This document shows, piece after piece, positions 15,810 to 22,372 of a stretch of DNA of 28,560 nucleotides. The stretch comes from Streptomyces sp. NRRL WC-3618. GTDB lineage: Bacteria > Actinomycetota > Actinomycetes > Streptomycetales > Streptomycetaceae. The translations under genes and the position numbers were made by a program. How positions within the stretch are numbered: the first letter of the stretch is position 1; each line of letters starts with the position of its first letter. The stretch lies in contig NZ_LGDW01000499.1 in NCBI RefSeq assembly GCF_001280005.1, positions 1 to 28,560 of the forward strand, in the 5' to 3' direction. A model generated the notes under the pieces. That model did not search any database. It was not told where the DNA came from and worked only from the letters and a program-made list of their open reading frames with translations.

Positions 15810-15921
15810 CCCGGCGCGCACCGTACGACGTGCCTGCGGTCGTGGCCTCATCCGCAGGCGCGGCCGCGCCCGGGCCGTCCGCGGCTCCGGCCGCGGGCAG
15901 CCGCGCACGCCGCCGACGCGG
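15810..15921. repeat. 112-nt dispersed repeat, copy 2
   Basis: Gap-free partner of 5102-5213 with 6 mismatches. It is squeezed between the recombinase-element end (15808) and the stop codon of the DUF899 gene (15926). Confidence 0.75.
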
Positions 15922-15925
15922 GCCG

Positions 15926-16708
15926 TCAGTGGTGGTGACCCTGCCGGCCGAGGGTCCGCACAGGGGTCGCGCCGGGGCGCGTCCACTGGGGTACGGGGCG
16001 GCTGGTCGGGCCCCAGGCGGCGTTCCCGGCCGCGTCCGAGCGCCAGGTCCAGCACGCGCTGTGCCCCTCGGGCCAACCCTCCGGCTTGTCCTCCCACGCC
16101 TCGCCGCGGCCGTAGGGCGTCATGTCGAGCAGCGCGAGGGACCCGTTGACCGGCTCGTTGCCACGGCCCGTCGTGGAGTAGGTGAGGAACACGCGGTCGC
16201 CGTCGCGCAGGAAGGAGGTGAGGTGACCCATCTCGCCGCCGACCGGCGCGTCCGCGTCGCGCACCGAGTACCAGGGCTGGGTGTAGCCCATGAACTCGAC
16301 GTAGGAGGCCACCTCTTCCCAGCGGCCCGTGGTGAGGACGGCGAACGAGACGCCCCGGGCGTTGAGGTAGACGGCGTCCCTCAGATGCCAGGCCGTGGTG
16401 GTGCAGCCCTCGCACTGCCCCTGGTGCGGCGCGCCGTCGTACCACATGTGCTTGTAGACGACGAGCTCGTCGCGTCCCTGGAACAGGTCCAGGAACGGGA
16501 CGGGTCCGTCGGGTCCGACGACCTCGGCCGTCCCGTCGAACTCCACCATCGGCAGTCGGCGGCGGGCCGCGGCGAGGGCGTCGCCCGCGCGGGTGTGGGC
16601 CTTCTCGCGGAGCAGCAGCTCGTCCCGGGCGGCCTGCCAGGCGGCCAGATCGACGACGGGCGGGCGGCCGGGCAGCGCGGCGGTCGGGTCACTCGGTGTG
16701 GTCGTCAT
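15926..16708 (-). CDS. DUF899 family thioredoxin-like protein
   Basis: A 260-residue member of DUF899, a thioredoxin-fold family whose function is unknown. Typical stretches are WQAARDELLLREKAHTRAGD near the N-terminus, LFQGRDELVVYKHMWYD in the middle, and CEGCTTTAWHL, which carries a C-x-x-C pair (CEGC). YSVRDADAP and a C-terminal WPEGHSACWTWR follow. No signal peptide is present. The ribosome site GGAGGACACC directly before ATG 16708 is strong. It lies downstream of the LacI-type gene on the same strand (110-base gap), but two tandem palindromes in the gap suggest a promoter and operator of its own. The last codons before the stop read HHH. Confidence 0.88.
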   Translation of the reverse strand: MTTTPSDPTAALPGRPPVVDLAAWQAARDELLLREKAHTRAGDALAAARRRLPMVEFDGTAEVVGPDGPVPFLDLFQGRDELVVYKHMWYDGAPHQGQCEGCTTTAWHLRDAVYLNARGVSFAVLTTGRWEEVASYVEFMGYTQPWYSVRDADAPVGGEMGHLTSFLRDGDRVFLTYSTTGRGNEPVNGSLALLDMTPYGRGEAWEDKPEGWPEGHSACWTWRSDAAGNAAWGPTSRPVPQWTRPGATPVRTLGRQGHHH

Positions 16709-16739
16709 GGTGTCCTCCGTGGAGTCTTGTGCCGGGCAG

Positions 16740-16762
16740 CGCCGTACGGCGTCGTACGACGC
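16740..16762. promoter_or_regulatory. Tandem palindromes upstream of the DUF899 gene
   Basis: CGCCGTACGGCG (16740-16751) and GCGTCGTACGACGC (16749-16762) are perfect palindromes with centres 10 bp apart, one helical turn. They lie 32-54 bases before the DUF899 start, a good position for a repressor such as a TetR-type protein. Function inferred. Confidence 0.45.
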
Positions 16763-16818
16763 TCAGCGGATGAGACTCGCGAACCCGCCGGAACTCATCG
16801 CGGCAGCGGGCGTGCCGT

Positions 16819-17850
16819 TCACGCCTCCTGCAGCGCGGGGGCGGGGAGTTCGCCCGAGCCCCGGGTGATCAGGCGGGTGGCGACGGTGATGGTCCGGGCC
16901 CGGGAGCGGTCCCCGTCCAGACGGGCCAGTGCGGTGGCCGCCGCTGTTCTGCCCAGTTCCTCCGCGTCCTGGGCGACGACGGTCAGGGCCGGCTCGAGCG
17001 CCTCGGCGAGCGCCACCTCGTCGAAGGCGACGACGGCGACGTCCTTGCGCTTGCTGCGGGCCAGTTCGGCGACTATGCCGAACGTCATGATGTTGTTGCC
17101 GGCGAACAGGGCGGTCGGGGGATCGGCCAGGTCGAGGAGCCGGGAGGTCGCGGTCTCGGCGCCCTGCTGGTCGTGGGCGTTGGTGACGAGCGAGCGGTCG
17201 TAGGGGATGTCGGCTTCCTGGAGCGCGGAGCGGTAGCCGGCCAGCCGTTCGCGACGCGTGTACAGCTTCGGGGGCAGATCACCGACGAAGCCGATGCGCC
17301 GGTGCCCGTGGGCGACGAGGTGGGCGACGCCGTCGTGGGCGCCGGCCCGGTTGGAGCTGACGATGCAGTCCGTGGCGAGACCGACTCCAGGTCGGTCGAG
17401 GAAGATCACGGGCAGTCCCGCCGTACGGTGGGACCTGAGGTGGGAGTGGTCGGCGCCGACGGACGGGACGACCATCAGGATGCTGACGCGGCGGGCCAGG
17501 AACTTGTCCGTCAGGGCCCGTTCACGATCGGGAGCGTCCGCGGAGGAGCCCATGAGGAGGGTCAGTCCGCGTTCGCGGACGGTGTCCTCGATGGCGCGGG
17601 CGACGGCTCCGAAGAAGGGGTTGGCGAGGTCGGGAATGACCAGGCCGATGGTGGTGTCGGGACCGCCGACACGGATGTTGCGGGCCATCAGGTTCGGCTG
17701 GAAGCCGAGCTTGGCCACTGCGGCCAGTACCTGTTCCCTGGTCTGCGCGGAGGCGGGCCCGTCCTCGTTGAGGACTCGGGAGACCGTCTTGGCGCTGACA
17801 CCGACTTCGCGGGCGACGTCGGCCAGGGTGGGGCGGCGGTTCGCTGCCAT
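16819..17850 (-). CDS. LacI-family transcriptional repressor of the fructan locus
   Basis: A 343-residue LacI/GalR-type repressor. The helix-turn-helix and hinge occupy residues 7-60 (PTLADVAREVGVSAKTVSRVLNEDG). A periplasmic-binding-like sugar domain follows from about residue 65 (TIGLVIPDLANPFFGAVARAIED; later TALFAGNNIMTFGIVAEL and VAVVAFDEV). It is the fourth gene of a minus-strand run after frcB-frcC-frcA, 77 bases behind frcA, with GGAG before ATG 17850. It is the best candidate to bind the palindromes with a central CG (consensus TGTCATCGNTGACA) upstream of frcB and of the levanase. Fructose or a phosphorylated form is the likely inducer. Both statements are inference from context. Confidence 0.92.
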   Translation of the reverse strand: MAANRRPTLADVAREVGVSAKTVSRVLNEDGPASAQTREQVLAAVAKLGFQPNLMARNIRVGGPDTTIGLVIPDLANPFFGAVARAIEDTVRERGLTLLMGSSADAPDRERALTDKFLARRVSILMVVPSVGADHSHLRSHRTAGLPVIFLDRPGVGLATDCIVSSNRAGAHDGVAHLVAHGHRRIGFVGDLPPKLYTRRERLAGYRSALQEADIPYDRSLVTNAHDQQGAETATSRLLDLADPPTALFAGNNIMTFGIVAELARSKRKDVAVVAFDEVALAEALEPALTVVAQDAEELGRTAAATALARLDGDRSRARTITVATRLITRGSGELPAPALQEA

Positions 17851-17879
17851 GGAGGAAACCGTCTCCTGAGGGCTCTCGG

Positions 17880-17903
17880 TTCCGGCCGCGGCCTCGGCCG
17901 GAA
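17880..17903 (-). terminator. Stem-loop between frcA and the LacI-family gene
   Basis: TTCCGGCCG (17880-17888) and CGGCCGGAA (17895-17903) form a perfect nine-base-pair stem with a six-base loop. It may partly terminate or stabilise the transporter mRNA, separating expression of the repressor. Confidence 0.5.
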
Positions 17904-17927
17904 ACTACGAGAGCGGGTGTCGTGCTG

Positions 17928-18764
17928 TCAGGTGGCCTGGACTCCGGCGGCCTTGGCGGCCTCCGAATCCGCTACGACAGTATCTCCGGCCTCGTCGACG
18001 GTGAGAGCGCCGGTCATGATGGCGACGACCTCGGCCATCGAGTAGTCGGAGGGCTTGATCACGGCGGCGCGCCGGCCGAGGCGGTGCACGTGGATGCGGT
18101 CGGCGATCTCAAAGACGTGCGGCATGTTGTGGCTGATCAGGACGACCGGCATGCCCTTGTCCCGGACCCGGCGGATCAGGTCGAGAACCTGGCCGGACTC
18201 CTTGACGCCGAGCGCGGCGGTGGGTTCGTCCATGACGACGACACTGCTGGCCCAAGCCACGGAGCGGGCGACCGCCACGGCCTGGCGCTGTCCGCCGGAG
18301 AGCGTCTCCACCGACTGCGTCAGCGAGCGCAGGCCGATCTTCAGGTCGGCCATGTGCTCGGCGGCCTCCTGGCGCATGCGCTTCTTGTCGAGCATGCGGA
18401 AGACACTGCCGAGGACACCGGGACGGCGCAGCTCCCGCCCGAGGAACACGTTCGAGGCGATGTCCATCGAGGCGGCCACGGCGAGGTCCTGATACACCGT
18501 CTCGATGCCGTGGGCGCGGGCGCTCTGGGGCCCGGAGAAGGTGATGGGCTCACCGTTCAGACGTATCTCGCCCGCGTCGGGGGTCAGTGCGCCGGTGAGG
18601 GCCTTGATGAGGCTGGTCTTGCCGGCGCCGTTGTCGCCGATGACCGCGAGGACCTCGCCGGGCAGCAGATCGAAGTCGGCGCCGTCGATGGCGGTGACCT
18701 GGCCGTATCGCTTGACCAGGCCACGGGCCTGCAGCACGGGCGTGGGGGAGGAGGTGGCGCTCAT
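17928..18764 (-). CDS. frcA: Fructose ABC importer, ATP-binding protein
   Basis: A 278-residue single ATPase domain of the CUT2-type sugar importers, like FrcA and unlike the double-domain RbsA. It has Walker A GDNGAGKTS at 43-51, Q-loop Gln92, signature LSGGQ at 155-159, Walker B VVVMDE at 175-180 and switch His212. The ending SMAEVVAIMTGAL is typical of the FrcA group. It energises uptake through FrcC at the inner face of the membrane. The ATG overlaps the frcC stop by four bases (ATGA), so the two are probably translationally coupled. The gene symbol follows similarity to the rhizobial fructose transporter; other monosaccharides cannot be excluded. Confidence 0.9.
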   Translation of the reverse strand: MSATSSPTPVLQARGLVKRYGQVTAIDGADFDLLPGEVLAVIGDNGAGKTSLIKALTGALTPDAGEIRLNGEPITFSGPQSARAHGIETVYQDLAVAASMDIASNVFLGRELRRPGVLGSVFRMLDKKRMRQEAAEHMADLKIGLRSLTQSVETLSGGQRQAVAVARSVAWASSVVVMDEPTAALGVKESGQVLDLIRRVRDKGMPVVLISHNMPHVFEIADRIHVHRLGRRAAVIKPSDYSMAEVVAIMTGALTVDEAGDTVVADSEAAKAAGVQAT

Positions 18765-19756
18765 CGGGCCTTCTTCCGGGAGAGCTGGTCGACGGTCACC
18801 GCGAGGATCACCAGGACGCCGGTGATCAGGGTCTGGTAGATGGAGGCGACGCCCATCAACTGGAGGCCGTTGCGGAACACCCCGACGATGAGGACGCCGA
18901 TGAAGGTGCCCAGCACCGAGCCACGGCCGCCGAAGAGGCTGGTGCCGCCGAGGACCACGGCGGTGATGCTGTCGAGGTTGTCGGTCTGCCCGGCCTGCGG
19001 ATCGCCCACGCCGGTGCGGGAGATGAGCAGCAGGGCGGCGATGCCGTACAGCAGGCCGGCCACGGTGTAGATGCCGATGGTGAGGCGGGAGGTCCGGATG
19101 CCGTTCAGCCGGGCTGCCTCAGCGCTGTTGCCCAGGGCGTAGACGTGGCGGCCCCAGCCGGTGTTGCTCAGCGCGTAGGCGAGGAGGAGGAACAGGGCGA
19201 TGGTGACGAGGGAGCCGTACGTGATGTCCGTGTGGCCCAGCGGGAAGGTCTCCCCGAGGGCGGTCAGCGACCCGGGCAGATTGGTGACCGTCTGCTCCGC
19301 GGAGTAGATGTGGGTCAGCGCGAACGCCACGTTGAGCATGCCGAGGGTGACGATGAACGGCGGCAGCGGGATCTTCTGCACGAGCAGCCCGTTGAGCAGC
19401 CCGAACCCACCGCAGACCACCAGGCCCAGGGCGATGGCCAGGAGCGGGGGCAGCGAGCCCTCGGCGGCCATCTTGGCGATCACGATGCTGCCGAACGCCA
19501 TCACGGCGCCGCACGACAGGTCGATGCCCGCGGTCAGGATGATCAGGGTCTGGCCGATGGCGAGGGTGCCCACGACCATGACCTGCTGCACGATCAGCGA
19601 GAAGTTCCCGCCGGTCAGGAACTGATCGGTCGAGAAGGAGAAGAAGGCGCAGGCCAGGAGGAGGGCGACCAGGGGTCCGGTGGTCGGCGCCGTGAGCAGT
19701 CTGCGAGCCGTGGTCGGTGCTTTGAGCTCCGAGTACGGCGTGGTCGTGGCTGTCAT
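18761..19756 (-). CDS. frcC: Fructose ABC importer, permease
   Basis: A 331-residue CUT2-family permease with about 8-10 hydrophobic segments. Characteristic parts are the early NFSLIVQQVMVVGTLAIGQTLIILTAGIDLS (family signature region), then GLLNGLLVQKIPLPPFIVTLGM. Late in the chain come AVVLGGTSLFGGRGSVLGTFIGVL and the short basic tail RKKAR. ATG 19756 is preceded by AAGGA at good spacing; the frame is open further upstream but without homology. The gene is separated from frcB by 195 bases that contain strong stem-loops, so frcB is probably expressed at a higher level than the membrane parts. It overlaps frcA by four bases. Confidence 0.9.
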   Translation of the reverse strand: MTATTTPYSELKAPTTARRLLTAPTTGPLVALLLACAFFSFSTDQFLTGGNFSLIVQQVMVVGTLAIGQTLIILTAGIDLSCGAVMAFGSIVIAKMAAEGSLPPLLAIALGLVVCGGFGLLNGLLVQKIPLPPFIVTLGMLNVAFALTHIYSAEQTVTNLPGSLTALGETFPLGHTDITYGSLVTIALFLLLAYALSNTGWGRHVYALGNSAEAARLNGIRTSRLTIGIYTVAGLLYGIAALLLISRTGVGDPQAGQTDNLDSITAVVLGGTSLFGGRGSVLGTFIGVLIVGVFRNGLQLMGVASIYQTLITGVLVILAVTVDQLSRKKAR

Positions 19757-19838
19757 GCGAAGTCCTTGTCGGAAGACAGATGTCCTTGTCGGCGGACGGG
19801 GGAACGAGGCGGTTCTGGCGAAGTCGGGTGGCGCGACA

Positions 19839-19886
19839 GCGCCCCCGACAGGGGCGCGGGGCTGTGCCGATATGCGGCGCCGCCGC
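19839..19886 (-). terminator. Double stem-loop between frcB and frcC (common Streptomyces intergenic motif)
   Basis: GCGCCCC-cgaca-GGGGCGC (19839-19857) is a perfect seven-base-pair hairpin, followed by the perfect palindrome GCGGCGCCGC (19874-19883). The surrounding wording (GGGGCGCGGGGCTGTGCCGATATGCGGC and then GACCAGCCCCCACC) resembles an intergenic motif I recognise from many Streptomyces genes. It probably attenuates transcription after the binding-protein gene or protects its mRNA. Confidence 0.55.
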
Positions 19887-19951
19887 GCGGGCGAGACCAG
19901 CCCCCACCGGGCCCGCAGCAAAACACCGCGCCCCCCAGCGGAGCGGCCCGC

Positions 19952-20968
19952 TCAGCCCCAGCAGTTCTCCAGGCCGTAGGCGGTGTCCTTCGACGTGACC
20001 CCGTCCTGCGCCTTGTCGGTGATCAGCGTGACGCCGGTGTCGGTGTAACCGGACGCCTTCTTGCCGTCCTTGGCGTACGTCACGACGGCCTTGACGCCCT
20101 CGGCGGCCATCTTCAGCGGGTACTGCTGCGACGTCGCGGCGATCTTGCCGTCCTTGACGGCCTGGGTGCCGGTGCAGCCGCCGTCGACGGAGACGATCAG
20201 GACGTCCTTCTCCCGGCCCTTGGCCTTCAGCGCGGTGTACGCGCCCAGGGCCGCCGGCTCGTTGATGGTGTAGACGACGTTGATGCCCGGCTCCTTCTGG
20301 AGGCAGTTCTCCATCGCCGTCTGGCCCTTGGACTGGTCGCCGCCGGTGTCCTGGGCGCATGCGACGTCCTTCTCGGTGGCGCCGAAGCCCTTGAGGAAGC
20401 CGTCGTGCCGCTGCACGCCGACGGAGACGCCCGGCGCGAGGTCGAGCGCGGCTATCTTCGCCGTCTTGCCCTTCATCGCGGCCTTGGCGTACTCGCCGAT
20501 CAGCTCACCGGCCTTGAGGTTGTCGGTGGCGAAGAGGGCGTCGACCGCGCTCTCCGGCTCGGTCGGGGTGTCCAGGGCGATGACCAGAACGCCCTTGGCG
20601 CGGGCCTTCGCGACCGCGGGCACGATCGCCTTGGAGTCGCTCGGAGTGATCAGGATGCCCTTCACGCCGGCGGCGACCATGTTCTCGATGGCGGTGACCT
20701 GCCCAGCGTTGTCACCGTCGAACTTGCCCGCAGCGGTGGAGAGTTGGACGCCGTTCTCCTTGGCGGCCTTCTCCGCGCCCTCCTTCATCTTCACGAAGAA
20801 CGGGTTGGTGTCGGTCTTGGTGATCAGGCCGACCTTGACTTCGCCCGAGCCGGAGCCCGACGAGCCGGAGCCCGAGCCGGATCCGCAGGCCGTCAGGGTG
20901 AGGGCCGCGACGCCCGTGACCGCGGCGGCTCGGAGGAGGGACGAGGACAGGCGAGTGGTGCGAGACAT
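19952..20968 (-). CDS. frcB: Fructose ABC importer, substrate-binding lipoprotein
   Basis: A 338-residue secreted binding protein. The signal sequence has Arg near the N-terminus, a hydrophobic core (residues 11-26) and the lipobox LTAC with Cys28, followed by a Gly/Ser linker, so it is a membrane-anchored lipoprotein. The mature part follows FrcB closely: [20 protein letters not shown], then [57 protein letters not shown] and the C-terminal ENCWG. ATG 20968 is preceded by AGGAG. It is the first gene of the importer operon, with two palindromic operators and a TTGACG/CATCAT promoter upstream. It captures fructose outside the cell and passes it to FrcC/FrcA. Fructose specificity is inferred from similarity and the neighbouring levanase. 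Confidence 0.92.
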   Translation of the reverse strand: MSRTTRLSSSLLRAAAVTGVAALTLTACGSGSGSGSSGSGSGEVKVGLITKTDTNPFFVKMKEGAEKAAKENGVQLSTAAGKFDGDNAGQVTAIENMVAAGVKGILITPSDSKAIVPAVAKARAKGVLVIALDTPTEPESAVDALFATDNLKAGELIGEYAKAAMKGKTAKIAALDLAPGVSVGVQRHDGFLKGFGATEKDVACAQDTGGDQSKGQTAMENCLQKEPGINVVYTINEPAALGAYTALKAKGREKDVLIVSVDGGCTGTQAVKDGKIAATSQQYPLKMAAEGVKAVVTYAKDGKKASGYTDTGVTLITDKAQDGVTSKDTAYGLENCWG

Positions 20969-21028
20969 GATCGGCTCCTGTGGGATAGCGGGCGGCACGG
21001 GGTTGGGATCAGCGAGCACCGCCGGAGA

Positions 21029-21058
21029 TGTCATCGTTGACTTATGTCATCGTTGACA
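21029..21058. promoter_or_regulatory. Tandem LacI-type operators of the frcB/kinase intergenic region
   Basis: TGTCATCGTTGACT (21029-21042) and TGTCATCGTTGACA (21045-21058) are near-palindromes with a central CG, typical of LacI-family sites. Their starts are 16 bp apart. The same pair arrangement occurs before the levanase gene. They lie just downstream of the predicted frcB -10. The TTGACA at 21053-21058 could also serve as a -35 for the kinase on the plus strand. Confidence 0.75.
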
Positions 21059-21071
21059 CCGCCTGGCCAGG

Positions 21072-21101
21072 ATGATGGACTCCGGATCCAGGCAACGTCA
21101 A
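21072..21101 (-). promoter_or_regulatory. Predicted frcB promoter
   Basis: On the minus strand TTGACG (21101-21096), 18 bases, then CATCAT (21077-21072). The -10 ends 13 bases before the first operator. The same elements and spacing occur at 22191-22220 before the levanase. Confidence 0.55.
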
Positions 21102-21180
21102 TGCCTTCCACCTGTCACAAATCGGCAACGCCCGCAGTCGTCGCCCCCGCACCGCCGGTCAGGACGAGAGAGAGCAGCCC

Positions 21181-22143
21181 ATGAGCCCGCGTCAGATCAC
21201 CGTTCTGGGAGAGTGCGTCGCGGACGCCTTCACCGAGCCGGCAAGCGCCTCCAGCGAACTCGCCCTACGGGTGCTGCCCGGCGGCGGACCTGCCAACACG
21301 GCGGTGGCCCTGGCCCGGCTCGGCACCCCCGCCCGCTTCCTGGCGCGTCTGTCCGGCGACGTGTTCGGCCGCCTGTTCCGGGCCCACCTGGAGGCGTCCG
21401 GCGTCGACCTGTCGTACGCGATCGCCGCCGCCGAACCCAGCACGCTGGCCGTGGCGGAACTGGACGCCACCGGGCAGGCCACGTTCTCGTTCCACGCGCA
21501 GAACACCGCCGACTGGCAGTGGACGGCGGCGGAACTGGCAGGGGCGGATGTGTCCGAATCGGCCTGTGTGCACACCGGATCGCTGGCCCTGGTCCGTGAG
21601 CCCGGCGGGGCGATGGTGGAGGAGTTTTTGGCGGCGGCGGCTCCGCGGGCCACCATCAGCATCGATCCCAACGTCCGGCCGCTGCTGGTGCACCCCGACG
21701 TCTACCGTGCCCGGCTCGCGCACTGGTGCGCGCTCGCCGACATCCTGCGCCTGAGCGAGGACGACCTGGAACTCCTTCTGCCGGGCACCCCGCCCGAGCA
21801 GGCGTGCGACCTCTGGCACGCCGCGGGGGTACGGCTCGTCGTGATCACGCTCGGCGCCGGCGGCGCGCTGGCCTCACTCGACGGCGAACGGCTGCGGGTG
21901 CCCGCGGTGGCCACACGGGTCGTCGACACCGTAGGCGCGGGGGATTCCTTCACCGCCGGTCTCCTGCACGACCTCGGATCACGCGGACTCCTCGGCGGCC
22001 GACTGGCCGGACTCGGTGTCGACGACGTCGCGCAGGCCTGCCGGTTCGCCGCCCGGGTCGCGGCGCTGACCTGCTCGGTCGCCGGCCCCAACCCGCCGTG
22101 GAGCGATCAGCTGACGCAGGTGATGGCCCCCGAAGGCGTTTGA
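21181..22143 (+). CDS. PfkB-family sugar kinase, probable fructokinase
   Basis: A 320-residue PfkB/ribokinase-type kinase of normal length. The N-terminal glycine motif is LPGGGPANTAVALARLG (residues 32-48). The ATP-site signature DTVGAGDSF (249-257) has Asp255 as catalytic base and the anion hole formed by GAGD. VVITLGAGGAL (about 221-231) matches the family. It phosphorylates a sugar, most likely fructose taken up by the Frc importer. Whether it acts at the 1- or 6-position cannot be read from the sequence. ATG 21181 has AGAGAG upstream. The gene is divergent from frcB and separated by the operator region; its own promoter is weak in appearance (TTGACA at 21053). Confidence 0.88.
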   Translation: MSPRQITVLGECVADAFTEPASASSELALRVLPGGGPANTAVALARLGTPARFLARLSGDVFGRLFRAHLEASGVDLSYAIAAAEPSTLAVAELDATGQATFSFHAQNTADWQWTAAELAGADVSESACVHTGSLALVREPGGAMVEEFLAAAAPRATISIDPNVRPLLVHPDVYRARLAHWCALADILRLSEDDLELLLPGTPPEQACDLWHAAGVRLVVITLGAGGALASLDGERLRVPAVATRVVDTVGAGDSFTAGLLHDLGSRGLLGGRLAGLGVDDVAQACRFAARVAALTCSVAGPNPPWSDQLTQVMAPEGV

Positions 22144-22190
22144 CGGGCCGGGCGGCGAGTGGCCCGCACGGGTCAATTCCGCCCGCAGTG

Positions 22191-22220
22191 TTGACGCACC
22201 GTCAAGATTCCGCCCATCAT
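22191..22220 (+). promoter_or_regulatory. Predicted levanase promoter
   Basis: TTGACG (22191-22196), 18 bases, CATCAT (22215-22220), identical elements and spacing to the frcB promoter. An inverted TTGAC/GTCAA pair also spans the -35 (22191-22205). Confidence 0.6.
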
Positions 22221-22232
22221 CGGGCCACTGGA

Positions 22233-22262
22233 TGTCATCGATGACACAAGTCAACGCTGACA
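22233..22262. promoter_or_regulatory. Tandem LacI-type operators upstream of the levanase gene
   Basis: TGTCATCGATGACA (22233-22246) is a perfect 14-bp palindrome, and AGTCAACGCTGACA (22249-22262) a degenerate second copy starting 16 bp later. They begin 12 bases after the predicted -10, so a bound repressor would block initiation. Confidence 0.75.
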
Positions 22263-22372
22263 CCCCTGGTCGACGGCGTGGACGACGGCGCCGACCAGGG
22301 CGTCACTCTCCGTCCGGGCCACGCACGAGCCGCAGGCTCTGCCCGAGGGACGGCCGCAGCACAGGAGACACC

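Noticed and set aside
19145..21040. Plus-strand open frame of 631 codons opposite frcB and frcC
   Set aside because: Covers two genes and their gap without a break, lacks motifs, and is explained by GC-rich codon bias.
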